From: Stromatinia cepivora
Lineage: Eukaryota; Ascomycota; Leotiomycetes; Helotiales; Sclerotiniaceae
Length of the DNA stretch: 64,000 nt
Direction: 5' to 3'
NCBI GenBank assembly: GCA_014898415.1
Contig: RCTD01000006.1
Span: forward strand, 496,001 to 560,000
Shown one piece after another: positions 20,403-31,215 of the stretch. A model generated the notes under the pieces. It ran no database searches. It was given only the letters and a program-made list of their open reading frames with translations, and had not been told where the DNA came from. Both the position numbers and the translations under genes were made by a program. The number at the start of each line of letters is the position of its first letter. The first letter of the stretch is position 1.

Positions 20403-23250
20403 TCACATAACAACACAATCCTTCTGCCTTTCCTGTTGTTGTGGAGTCGATAGCTGGTTCGGGTTTTGAATCCTGCGCCCAGGAACCTGATCGATTAGTG
20501 TCTGACCACCCCTTCCAGGGCCGCCGTATGTAGAATTATTACGGCGGCCTGTGGCGTTAGCTGGAGGACGTTGTTGACTATCCGAAGTTGCTGTGTAAGT
20601 ACTTGTTCTCCGGCTTGGGTTTGCGCTTGGATGGGCAGGATGACTAGTTGGAGGTTGGTAGGCCGGCTCGGTGGCAGCTTGCTCGTACGAAGGAGGTGGT
20701 GCATCAATTCCTGCTTCTGGATCAACAGGAGGAGCGGCAATATTGCTATTGCGAGTTGGAATTGCGGGACGGCCTTGGGTACTACCACGAGTTGAACCTC
20801 GAACAGGGATATTTACTCCACGACCGCTAGTACTACCCCGTCCGCTACCGCCACGATGACTAACAGAACCATTATTATTGTTGCTATTATTTCCCTGTTG
20901 CTCGATGTACTGCTGTGATAGCTCCGACTCTCTTTGTCTCCGAGCGGTTTCATTTCGGTGACGTTCGTCCTCTTCTTCCTGCAATTGCAGAGCCAAGGCA
21001 AGATCGTGATCTTCCTGCTCTGTGTTCATGCCTTGCTCGTGATTATTCGACTCCTGCTGGTTCTGTGACGGTGCATGATGCGAAGCTTCACTTCGATTAT
21101 TATTTCTACGCCCGGTAACTGTGGTCCAGTTGCCTTCTTCGTTTCCCTGATGTACTGTGGAGGCTCCACCAACTAAACGAAGGTCACCCGAATAAAACTC
21201 GGCCCTCTCTCCATTAACATCAATAAGACCTTCCCATACGACTTCTTCGTGTCCTGCGTAGCCAGAATCTGTGACGAGCTGCAAAAGTTGAAGGGTTGTG
21301 GGATGCCGAAAAATTGTGGAAAAATGATCATTTCGAAACAAAATTGCCACAGCGCCTGGACTTGAAAATTTAGTTATGAGATCCAAGCCATGAGATGTAA
21401 GCTGAGTTGCCGCGGAAGCGAGGAAGGCTTTGATCGTTGAAATATCCTCTAGAATTCCTTGTTCTTCAAAACTGAGGCCCTCGGAAGCTAACTTCTCTTC
21501 CAACACTTCTTCATGAAACATCAAGTTCTGTGCGTCTTCATATGATCTAGCAGATCTCTTGAGTGCCATATAAGCAGGTGATTCTTCCTCGGGGAGCCAG
21601 CCATGAATCAAGGGTACTGAGAAAGTACCATACAACTTCATTTCGCGAGTCTCCTCAAATGTACCGGGAAGTGAGCTCTCACGTTGTGCGGGATGAACAT
21701 GTGACATTGAGTTCCGAGGATCATTCGTTGATTGCGTAGGCTCAGTCGTAAAAAAAAGAGGATTAACATTCATTCCAGTATGGAGTGTCAGCAAGAAGGA
21801 ATAGAGATCGCCCACGTCTGGAAGCTCTTGTGCAGCATCTCCACGTCGTCCGGACATGAGTTCGTCAAAAACTGCATCAAGCAGTAATCCAAGGCTGACT
21901 TGCTCCCGTGACCGAAGTGTCTCAACTAAAGCGGTCTCCACACCAGCAGGGGTTGATAAAATTAGAGCATTCACAAGAGCCAACAGAGGACAAGGCCCAT
22001 TGGCATTTTGCACCAGGATGGGGGAAACTCTAGGGTTATGTTCGGCATTGACATCATGCCAAGATATTTTCTTGATCTCGTACGTCTCTTTCTTTTGTCT
22101 TTGAACGGATGCCGTTGTATCAGGTGTCATAATCGAGCTTGTGGCCGTGTTTATCGCATCTACAACAGGTCGCGGAGGTTGAACGGGGGGGTTTTCTCGA
22201 GAATTTCGCGGTGGAAGTGCTGGAGGAATTTCTTCAGAGGGTAAACTAGAGACTTCTGTGCCATCTACTCTAATTACACCGCTCTGCTGAGTATTATCCG
22301 GTATAATATCATGGTCAATTAGATTCCATCCTTCCGCAGGGGGGCTCGAGTATTGAGTGTGCCCAGGGAGCTGAACTGGGACTGCTGTTTGGGTTTGACT
22401 TGACCCTTGACCATGAGTAGAATCCCATGCATGCTGACCTTCTAGTATCTCATGCGTTTCGTCCGTAGGCAACACCGACTTCTTGGAGTCAGCCGGAATT
22501 TCTTCTTCCTCATCCTCTTCGTCATAGTCATCCTCATCCCATGCCGGCGATTCAGGTTCATCGATGTCTACCAAGACAGGCTGTTGCGACTGTTCGGATA
22601 AGTCGGGAGGAGTAAAGATATTTTGGGGATTCGCGCCTGACCAGGCTTCGTTTCCCGAATCTTCCCGTTGGAGGTTGGACGTTTGTATAGGCTGCTTTTC
22701 ATTCGCAACGGGTTGCCACGGGTTTGGATTTTGTCCAGATATTTCCATGTTCGAAAATTGTTGGGTTACTATGCCACATATCAGTATCGAGCATAGAATA
22801 TAGGGCCACTAACAAACCTTGAGACACAGGAGGAGGAGGCGGGGGTGGGTAATCTGGGTGTGTGGGTTTCTCCGTAAGCTCGTTCCAAATATCTGCACTG
22901 CTTTCGTTTTTGCCAGATACTGCACTTTGTGAAGTCTGTGATTGTTGCCTCCTCAAAAATGGATTCGTGGTTGAGGAATTAGGTTTTAACACATCGTCAG
23001 AAGGCTTAGGAGGGACCCTCGAAGGCCCAACTCTCAAACTATCGGGGAGGCTGTTAGGATCAGGATGAAAACGTTCCTCTTCGTTCCAAATGTTGGACTC
23101 AGCGTTGATTGCAGACGACATCGCATTGTGGTTATCTTCAGTGCGAAAACTGGCGTGTGGATTCGAAGATACTGGGCTAATGGGGTATGGCGGCAAGGAG
23201 GGATTGTTGGAAGGGTTGGTAGATGAAGGTACGGGCTTTCGAGTCACCAT
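20403..23250 (-). CDS. MINDY-family K48-specific deubiquitinase (Miy1-like) with CaaX end
   Basis: Cysteine protease that trims K48-linked ubiquitin chains (MINDY/FAM63, yeast Miy1). Exons 23250-22818 and 22768-20403 give 932 residues, longer than yeast or human relatives because of disordered flanks. Residues 1-370 are Pro/Ser/Asp-rich with a poly-Pro stretch before the intron. The MINDY domain runs about 372-680: KKISWHDV, catalytic Cys404 in QNANGPCPLLALVN, GDLYSFLLTLHTGMNVNPLF, FSVPLIHGWLP and catalytic His626 in FRNDHFSTIF. A ubiquitin-binding MIU/UIM-like helix (DLALALQLQEEEDE, about 733-746) follows, as in human MINDY1. The tail is low-complexity and ends KDCVVM, a CaaX motif with Met, which favours farnesylation. 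It is divergent from TRM6. Confidence 0.93.
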
Positions 23251-24118
23251 CGTGCTTGATTTTGTTGAGTGACTAGAGTTATAATATGGAATGGAGTGAA
23301 GATCGTCCTCTTTTGAACCCCCGTTTTATTTCGATTGAATACCTGGGGTGTTAGGGTAAATTGGGAATGGGATTCCTCATATATCAATCAGCGTACTCAA
23401 GTACAATGAGGTCATATCCAATTCAACACAAGTCGAAACGATAAAAAGACCTAACCACAACTTTGCTTTTGAATTTATCCTTATAAAGCTTTCAAATATG
23501 GAAAGGGACACAATCGATCTTCTTTTGAAGTTTTGACTCTAGAAACCGATCGTAAATATTGTAGTAGAACTTCCAAAGTTTGATTGATTGTGAAAGACTA
23601 TTGCTTCACTTCAAAAAGTATATGGTATTGATATCGATAAGTGAGATTTGTAGGTGTAATCTGCATCCACTGTAATGCGAAAATGTATGAGGCTGGGAAA
23701 TTAATTGTGTCTCTCAAAGCAAATTTGCGACAACTTCAATGTTTCGTTGCCTTCTTACAAAAAAAGAAAGTTAAAATGGTTGAAGGTTGGAAGGGAAGAA
23801 TATCTTGGTAAGAGAGATGAAATTGATTCTATCTACAAAATGGGTCAATAGGTAATTGCTTGCGCGTCTTTGAGCTTACTTGGTATTTGGTACTCGAGTA
23901 TGTTTAAGCTGGAAGCTAAAGTGTGGCTGGAGTGTGGCTGGAGTGTGGCTTAGATTTGCCATCATAAACTACGACGACTAAATCAACCAAACACGCAAGG
24001 CTACCAAATTCACCTGCATATTTGAAAATGATAAAATCTTAAAGATATTGATACCCAATTGTATTTACATATACCTTTGAATATCTTCTACTCAACTGAG
24101 TGTGTCAAGTTTCAAAAT
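23251..24118. other. Divergent spacer between MINDY gene and TRM6
   Basis: 868 bp holding both promoters. No gene recognised. It contains a small tandem repeat (23921-23950), listed separately. Confidence 0.5.
23921..23950 (+). repeat. 11-bp tandem repeat, about 2.7 copies
   Basis: GTGTGGCTGGA is repeated, giving GTGTGGCT three times at 11-bp spacing (starting 23921, 23932, 23943), about 170 bp upstream of the TRM6 start codon. Spacing of one helical turn could suit a regulatory site, but that is speculation. Confidence 0.8.
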
Positions 24119-25996
24119 ATGCACAACTTGGTTAAAGCAAATGCTTGGGTAGTTCTAAGACTACCTTCCGATAACCTCAAAGTCTTACAAGTTGTTCCAA
24201 ATACGTGAGTGAGTTTTGATAGATTTGGCGAGGAGTTTTCTTCTGCCACTATTCACTGGTCATTTGAAGAGAAATCGTTTACTGATAATATTACTAGTCC
24301 AATCTCATTGGGAAAATATGGTACTTTTCCAAGCAACCTCATAATTGATCGCCCGTACAATCTTAAATACGAACTTGTCGACAGACAAAAAGATCAAAAA
24401 TACTCGGATTTGAGGATCGTACCAGCGTCTGAGATCCATGCCGACACAATAGCAGAAGAAAATACAGCGGCAAACCCTATTTCGGATGATAATGTAATAA
24501 TTGGAGGAGATGGTGTCGAATTTGAACTTGTGGGAGAAAATGGTGAAGTCATTATGCGCTCAAATCGCGAAACTATTGATGACTCTGCTAGGCAGACCTT
24601 AACACAAGAGGAGATTGAGACTTTAAAGAGAGATGGTGCCGCCGCAGGAAAAGACCTCATTGCTAAACTAATGCTATCACATACTGCCCTCGACGAAAAG
24701 ACGGCTTTCTCATTAGCAAAATACAAGCTGTTGAAGACTAGGAAATACTTACGACAATTTACAATTTTACCAATGGATGTGGCAATGATGGATTACTGGA
24801 TGATGAGAGAGAAAGATGCTAGCAAGATCATGGAATTCAGGGATGAAATGCTCGCTTTGGCTGGAAGCTGGGCAAATGTCCATTTCTCGGAGGATCTAGA
24901 AAACGAACATACAGACGCTCTCAATACAAGTAGCGGAGGTCGATTGTTGGTAGTAGACGAGACTGGGGGCTTATTAGTTGCAGCTATGGCCGAGAGAATG
25001 GGTCTTTTGTACCCAGCAGAAGATCAGGACCTACCCACGGAATTCACAGGTGCATCAGAAGAAGCTCAAGCTGATAAAGAACCAACTCCGCGGAACCAGG
25101 CCGATCGTCAATATCGTCCTTATGCCAATTCCAATACCTTGACTTTAATACACTCCAACTCTCAACCAAATCTTTCACTGCTAAAATATTTCAATTTTAA
25201 TATTGATAGTCCTGCAGCTTCGCACCCACTGACTAAACGACTCCTACCTATATCTTGGTTACAACTTATCTCGCCAGAAAGTGATAGCTTGTACTCATCC
25301 CCACCCCCTTCGACAACACCAGAAGAATTGTCGAAATGGAGCTCAGGAAAACGAGGAACTCACTTTCGAAAGAAGCGTCGCTGGGAGAGAATTAGACACA
25401 TTGTCTCAACTACCCAACATGGCGATTTCACCGGTTTAGTAGTAGCCTCCAATATGGATCCCATATCTATCATTCGCCACACCATCCACCTCCTTCGACC
25501 CAGTGCTACCATTGCAATATATTCTCCCACCATTGAACCCCTAGTCGCCTTGGCAGATCTATACAGCACAAGCAGAAGAACCGCATTCATCCAAGCCCCT
25601 CCAGAAGAGTTAAAGGGACTATCACAGGCTGAAATAGCATCATGGCAGGGAAATGAAGATTTCCCCCTCAATCCTTCGCTCATCTTGAATGCATCAGTAC
25701 AAAGCTGCAGAAAACGTGAATGGCAAGTTTTGCCCGGGAGGACACATCCATTGATGACGAGTAAAGGTGGCGCTGAGGGATATCTGTTTACGGGCACGAG
25801 AGTCGTACCTGCGGAAGGGAAAGTAGAGGCTAGAGGAAAGTTCTCAAAGAGATCGAAGGCTGTTGATGGGGGAGTGGGAGCAAGTAAGAGGGTGATGGAC
25901 GATACTCAAGGGATTGCAAATAAGAAAGTCAAACTGGATACGGATAGTTCAGGTGTCCAGACGGATGGTAAGCCGGATGTAGATATGGAGATATAG
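24119..25996 (+). CDS. TRM6: tRNA (adenine58-N1)-methyltransferase non-catalytic subunit Trm6/Gcd10
   Basis: Partner of Trm61 in the nuclear heterotetramer that makes m1A58 in the T-loop of tRNAs, including initiator tRNA-Met. Exons 24119-24204 and 24298-25996 give 594 residues. The first exon, MHNLVKANAWVVLRLPSD ending VVPNT, joins to PISLGKYGTFPSNLIIDRPY, the conserved Gcd10 opening. Without this 93-nt intron the frame starts at a false Met within it. Diagnostic segments are TQEEIETLKRDG, AKLMLSHTALDEKTAFS, KYKLLKTRKYL, LLVVDETGGLLVAAMAERMG and THFRKKRRWERIRHI. A basic low-complexity tail (about 545-594) with KRSK and KKVK is a likely nuclear signal. It lacks the catalytic SAM motif, as expected for Trm6. 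Confidence 0.93.
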
Positions 25997-26344
25997 ATTT
26001 GGGCCTCGATGCAAATAATATATCGCAATTTTGATGCACTATCTACATGTGTCTAGTTGAAGCATAGAATCGATATTGTATTCAGCAAAATAGTCTGGAA
26101 GATGAGTGAGCCTCGTCTGCCTGTCCTCTTCTCTCAGCAGCGATGCCTATTTTCTTCTCTCCGTCGTCCACCTCCATCCAGCTCCATCTTATAACCTCAA
26201 CTATATCTTTATTTCGCCCATAATAACACCACCAACTCCCTTAACAAATGCATACTCGCAACGTCCAACGTCCACTTACCCTTTTCAAGCGGCCTCAAAT
26301 TCATATCTCATCCCCCTCACACAATTAAGCATCCTAGGATCACC
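25997..26344. other. Convergent 3' spacer, TRM6/ARPC3
   Basis: 348 bp of 3' flanks of the convergent genes. No gene recognised. Confidence 0.5.
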
Positions 26345-27181
26345 TCACAAACTCTTGCCCATGAACTTCCTCTTCGTAAAGCTTAACCACCATTTACTTG
26401 GCTTGCCATCCTCGGTATCATAAATGCGTGCTAACAATCTGCTCGCCAATTCCTGACGCACTTGTCCTAGATATTGTCGGAGGGTTTCGGCTTCTTGTCG
26501 ATTGGCAGGTGCTTCGAACATCTATTTAAGAGTATTTATTAGCTTCCTTTTCCATCAATTCCATTCCCCACTCCTAATTTCCAATCTCAATACGGAGGAT
26601 GGGAATAAGAGATGAAATAGAGAAATAGTAAAACCAACCTGATTCAAAGGAAACCCCGCATCCCCCGAAAGTATCGCAAATTGGTATCCAGCGCAATATT
26701 CTGGACCTCCTTCTGCGCCTCCCTCACCGACATCGAAGGCTTCACTTTCCCAAGACACTCGCTCACCCACAAAATTCCATAAATCAAGAGACGATCTGGA
26801 GGTCCCTGAATCTCAAAATTACGGAAAAATGTATTGGCGCGAAAGAGAGAAAGTACTTCGTCTAAGGCATCGTAGGACTCGGAATCGGGTTCGGGGGAAA
26901 GATGGGCGGCGAGAGATGGATCGAGAGGGAGTGTGTAGGCGGGTCCACGGACTTTTGTGCGCAGGGGAAGGAGAGGAAAGTTGCCAATTAGGTGGAGGGC
27001 GGTGGAGGAGTCGTCGTTGAATATGCTGTTGTAGGCCTGGATTGGGGTGGTTTATTAGCTATATCCAAGGTAGAATAGGTAAGGTGTTTGGAGATTACAG
27101 TGATTTTGGGACGTTCATCTGTAGATTATATTTTGATGGGAAGATTTGAATGACAGATTTGGTATTTTGACTTACGGGCAT
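26345..27181 (-). CDS. ARC18: Arp2/3 complex subunit 3 (ARPC3/Arc18), with an apparent 1-nt deletion
   Basis: p21 subunit of the Arp2/3 actin-nucleation complex, acting in actin patches and endocytosis. Three exons: 27181-27176 (just ATGCCC), 27036-26639 and 26521-26345. Family features: AYNSIFNDDSSTALHLIGNF, PLLPLRTKVRGPA, LSLFRANTFFRNFEIQGP, LIYGILWVSECL, GFPLNQ before the last intron, MFEAPANRQEAETLRQYL, and the C-terminus PSKWWLSFTKRKFMGKSL. Within exon 2 the frame shifts: NIALDTN is followed in another frame by FAILSGDAGFPLNQ. Exon lengths sum to 581 nt, one short of 582 (193 residues), and AATTTGCG at about 26674-26681 needs one more T. Because the rest is perfectly conserved, an assembly error in a homopolymer is more likely than gene loss. 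Confidence 0.85.
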
Positions 27182-28362
27182 ATTGAACAATTTGCGTTTG
27201 TAATTATGGAAAAAGGTGTATGAGTTGTAGATGCGAGGGGCCAGGAGAGGTGTGGTTAAGCTGTTTTGGCCTGAGGCTGACTATAGCCACACCTGCACTT
27301 TTGATCCACCTGTGGGGACAAGCCGATAACTTTATATTCGCCTTGACGACAACTTCTTCATAAGTCAAGTTGCATTTCATGGATTCTGAAACTATAAAAC
27401 TTCTCAGGTACCGGATTTGAAGAAGTTTTCACCGGGATTTAAGTGGGATTTAAGTGGCACAACGCCAAAAGTAGAGCAACCAGCCCGATGCTGACCTAGC
27501 CGATCACAACTCCTGATGTGTAACTCTAGCTTAGCTGTGAGTCTACTGTACACAGAGAGACGTTATGAGCTCTTTCTAGCTCTGCATAACAGTTTCTGAA
27601 GTGTTGATGTGGGAATGATGTCAAAGCTTTCTTTCAAGAACAAGCTGGAGCCCTTGTGAAGCAAGATTGTAGTTTATCATGAACAAGGCAGAAATGTTAA
27701 TAACGTACATCTGGGTGAAGTTTATCTGCTCCTTTAATCTATGCACTGTCCTTACTATTCAACGCCGCCCACTGTGCAATGAAGAGGACTAGCTTCCCGT
27801 GTTAAGCTATCGGAACCTTCCTCGCAGAATCTGCGGGCGCTCTCGAAAGCATCAAGGAAACAAGGGAAGAGAGAAACACATTTCCACAAATGAGTAGTTC
27901 CACTCCAATCTCTGAGTTATTATCGAGAACTGGTTCATCTCATTGTACAAATCCAGGCAGCTCACAAGACCTGCCTTGTGTAAAACTTTCGAGCTGGAGT
28001 CAAGGTTGCCGAAGCTTCAAGCGTATCCTTTCCACTTTTATCCATTCCATCTGTTTCCCTCACTACGGACCAGACAGGTTGAAAAGTGCAACATTTCATG
28101 AATTTTATCACGAGTAATGGAGACTTGTGGAATGCTTAGGCTGGGTGTCTATTTATTTCTGATTACATGGCATGAGGTAAATCCCAGGAGTTACGAAAGT
28201 ACACATGAAGATCTAATCACTTCAATGCGAACTTCAATTCTTCACATAAAAGCTGCAATCTCGGCTATTCTATTCCACGACAAGATGAAGCAGAAGAGCC
28301 TGGCTCGCCTGTAATCTAGGAGCCAAGACTACTCTTACCGTTCCATTTCCCCAATTCCTCAA
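27182..28362. other. Intergenic
   Basis: About 1.2 kb with no recognisable gene; plus-strand openings at 27890-28117 and 28117-28314 lack family features. It includes the ARPC3 promoter and the 3' flank of the isochorismatase-like gene. Confidence 0.45.
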
Positions 28363-28932
28363 CTAAATCACCCGTCTCAACGAGCCTAGCAAAATACCCG
28401 TCCAAATCCCCATCGCCACTTTATGTACCTCCTCCGCATCTACCTTTTCCTTCTTGAAATAATCAATTCCAAACGACGCACATGCATCTACCACAACTAT
28501 CATGTTCAATCCTAAATCACTCCCATCCCTCACAGTGCTGTTGATGCATTTTGCGCCTTCCATACCAATTACCACCATCTCTCTGTCTCTGCAGTCTAGC
28601 TCGTGGGCAGTATTCTTCAGTTTGGTAGATGCAAATGCACTGCCAGTGTTCTTAATGAGAATGGGTTCGTTTGGTAAAGGAGCGGCGCAAGCATGCGGCG
28701 CGATAAAGCTAGCGTTGGCATCGATAGGGTACAGTTCGTCGTTGGGGTCACTCGAATGATGATGGATATGGATTATTGGAAATGAGTGTTTACGGAAGGC
28801 GCTGAGAAGTGTTGATACATTGGAAGTGAGGTTGGGAGTAGAGCGAGGGCCCCAGGAAGAGGGTTGATCGACCTCGATCTGATGGAGGTCGACGACGAGG
28901 AGAAGAGGTGGTTTGGTAGGTATAAAAGTCAT
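28363..28932 (-). CDS. Isochorismatase-like cysteine hydrolase
   Basis: Member of the isochorismatase/nicotinamidase-like superfamily; substrates range from isochorismate to amides, and none can be named here. A single exon of 189 residues starting MTFIPTKPP (28932); the frame is open 31 codons upstream, but those look like 5' UTR. Catalytic triad: Asp15 in LLLVVDLHQ, Lys94 in LIKNTGSAF and Cys129 in GMEGAKCINSTVRD, where the usual cis-peptide G-x-x-x-x-C context is kept. IHIHHHSSDPNDELYP corresponds to the substrate/metal loop. No secretion signal. Complete by length (180-220 typical). In plant-associated fungi related enzymes can intercept salicylate precursors, but nothing here proves that. 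Confidence 0.88.
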   Translation of the reverse strand: MTFIPTKPPLLLVVDLHQIEVDQPSSWGPRSTPNLTSNVSTLLSAFRKHSFPIIHIHHHSSDPNDELYPIDANASFIAPHACAAPLPNEPILIKNTGSAFASTKLKNTAHELDCRDREMVVIGMEGAKCINSTVRDGSDLGLNMIVVVDACASFGIDYFKKEKVDAEEVHKVAMGIWTGILLGSLRRVI

Positions 28933-29241
28933 GTTGAATCTGATGAGGGCGATATTCTTTGAATTGGAGTTTTTTGTTTGATCCAAATTACAGTAGGAAA
29001 GCAACGGTTTGTGACTCACACACAAGATTCACGAAAATGGGGCGTGATCACGTGTCGTAAGCAGTAGGTAGCCCGTGTCCGGAACAATCAGCGACGAAGA
29101 GAAATGACGAGTATGTTAGGTTCATTCACCTCTGACAACATGGTGACAACTTTGCCACTTTTTTCAATACATACTCACTTGAAGGCTGAACGACACTTCG
29201 AAGTGATCACAAGGACTTGAACTCCTCTTATGCTCGACAAT
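28933..29241. other. Short spacer
   Basis: Promoter side of the isochorismatase-like gene; nothing else seen. Confidence 0.5.
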
Positions 29242-29430
29242 ATGCCTACTAAACATGATTTGGGGATAGTTCTCGTTGTTGGCGGCTGCGGCTATCTTGG
29301 TTCAAATCTTGTGAAGCATCTTAGCACAACAACTTCTTCCGCCATTCACGTCCTAAGTCGAAAGCCTAACCAAGCTTCACCCAACGTCACTTACCACGCG
29401 GGAGACATCACAAATCACCTGCTTAGGCCT
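29242..29430 (+). pseudogene. N-terminal fragment of a 3-beta-HSD/Erg26-like dehydrogenase
   Basis: From MPTKHDLG the frame reads LVVGGCGYLGSNLVKHL, VHVLSRKPN and VTYHAGDITN, the first beta-alpha-beta unit, second strand and third strand of a sterol-4-carboxylate 3-dehydrogenase/3-beta-HSD protein. The GGCGYLG dinucleotide site is intact. After about 60 residues similarity stops abruptly at about 29420, although the frame stays open to 29616 with unrelated sequence. The catalytic YxxxK region and the remaining 250-300 residues are absent from the next 350 bp. A truncated remnant, with no intron evident. An alternative in-frame ATG lies at 29230. Sequence 29431-29783 holds nothing else. Confidence 0.75.
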
Positions 29431-29783
29431 TGTTGTCTCATTTATGACGACTCCTTTGATACTATCAGGGGCACGCAGAATTCCAATTTTGTGAGAAACT
29501 TCTCGAGAATCATGTACGGAATTGGAAAAAAAATACTGGTGATGTTTCAATTGGAAGAATTTTCGATTGCATTAGTAGCTTTTGAGCGGTCAAGGCGATC
29601 ACGAACGTTGTTTTAAGACGGAAGTTAAGTTACGGAGGTGCAATGTGTAGAGGAAAGTTTTTCCATTTCTTTACTCTAAGTACTCCATTCATAATATACA
29701 GCACACCGTATATTGCATCTCGCCACTCCGGCTCACCGCCACTCTCCTCACAGACAATTCTACAGCCTTTGATGTCACCCTCA

Positions 29784-30653
29784 TCATGAAACAGTGTAAA
29801 CACCACTTGCGCTAGCTGTCGGTGGACCAGGTAACGTTTGGGTTTCTGTGGCCGCACCACTGTAAAGAGGAGGACCGGGGATAGTATATTTCGAAAGAGT
29901 TCCAAAAATACTGACCAGAATGCCCGGATCAGTGGGAGTATAAAAAGTGGTCGCAGACACACCAGCTGGTTTTGTTGTTCCTGTACCCTTGATCGCAAGA
30001 CTAACACACTGCGGGTAATTTTGCGCACCGTTCGGCGAACTAGCAGCATGCAGAGCGATAATCTCGTGGCGGAGAACATAATTGCCAGTCGCAATGTTCG
30101 AGGGTATTGTAACAGTCCAGCTATTGTTGTTGGCGATCAACACATCAGTAGCCCATAATCCGTTTGTTGCTGCCGTTGGACTGATCAACCCGACTTGATC
30201 AATCTTGAACCATTTCAATTTTGTTTTATCGACAGTTTCGCATGGACCGTTGCAATTGGCGAGGTAGTCAATAATTGGCCCTTTATGAGTTACGGGCCAT
30301 GGTGTCCATTGCAGTTCAACCTTTCCTCCGGCGGTAACAGGAGCTTCGATCTGCGCTGGTGTTGCCGCTACGTGGCAGATGATATCGGAAGAAGTGTAGG
30401 CAGCGGGGGCGATGAATCCGTTGTCGAGATCTTTAGGGATCGGCCAGCCGACTGTTACTGGGGCGGGGGTGATATATTGATAGCTTGGATTGTATCCGTT
30501 GTAACTTCATACTGTTAGCTCATTCTTCGAGAGAGAAGTAGGAATTTCAGAGAGGGAACTTTACTAGATTCCGTTGGCGACGATTCCAGAAACCGTACCG
30601 TGAGCTCCCACGACTGAGATAAGTGTCAAGGCTGTGAGTTGTTTAGAGAACAT
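29784..30653 (-). CDS. AA9 lytic polysaccharide monooxygenase
   Basis: Secreted copper enzyme that oxidatively cleaves cellulose or xyloglucan. Exons 30653-30565 and 30504-29784 give 269 residues. Signal peptide MFSKQLTALTLISVVGA, then mature His1 (HGTVSGIVANGI), the N-terminal histidine of the copper brace. The intron (60 nt) splits the YYNGYNPSY motif. Second copper His in WPVTHKGPIIDYLANCNGPC; axial Tyr in QNYPQCVSL; the His/Glu-bearing LRHEIIALHAAS completes the active-site environment. Cysteines for two disulfides are present. The C-terminus after about residue 235 is a short Pro/Thr/Ser tail without CBM1. Catalytic residues are all present, so the enzyme should be active. It complements the GH45 endoglucanase in the same window. 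Confidence 0.95.
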
Positions 30654-31130
30654 GATCGCTGTTTTTTTTTTCTTGAAGAGGCAGTGGTGTCTGAATTCAA
30701 GCTTGCATCTAGGAAACTGATGAATGATTTATACATCTCCTTTTTCGGGTCGGCGGAAGCGAACACAGCATATTAAATCTTACAAATACATAAATGAAAC
30801 CACAGGAACCAATAACTCGTCTCATAATCGATGTTGAAAACTTGCTTGTGGAGTAGATCATCTATATATTAATATATGTGGTATATGTGGTATGGGTTTG
30901 CATATTAACTTCGCCTATGAGATTCCATATATTAAGTGACGCTTCTTCAAGCTGCTATAAAACGCCTCATATGCGGTGTTCCGTCGGCTGTGATGCCACA
31001 TACCCCAGATTTTCATTTAACGAGTTTCAATTTCCCGACGGCTCGTCGGGAACTGTGTGGGGTAAAAGGGATACGGCACATGTTTTAGAGCCTGCGAATA
31101 AAATCCTCCTGCGGGATTCTTTTCCGATTT
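30654..31130. other. AA9 promoter region and spacer
   Basis: Upstream region of the LPMO gene; a TATA-like TATATATT cluster lies at about 30862-30876. A plus-strand opening 30878-31327 runs through the repeat area and looks non-coding. Confidence 0.45.
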
Positions 31131-31215
31131 TTTATATGGCATTAATATCATATACTTTCTTTGCTTTTTTTATTTTATATGACATTAATATCATATGCTT
31201 TCATTGCTTTCTTAT
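31131..31215 (+). repeat. Imperfect tandem duplication of about 42 bp
   Basis: TTTATATG-R-CATTAATATCATAT-R-CTTTC appears at 31131 and again at about 31175, followed both times by a TTGCTTT-type tract. The two copies differ by a few substitutions and a short T-tract length change. Confidence 0.8.

Noticed and set aside
20495..21118. Several 60-97-codon ORFs on both strands within the MINDY gene
   Set aside because: Overlap the low-complexity C-terminal tail of the MINDY protein in other frames.
24209..24297. Start of the 595-codon TRM6 ORF
   Set aside because: The first 30 codons are intron sequence; the conserved N-terminus is in the upstream exon 24119-24204.
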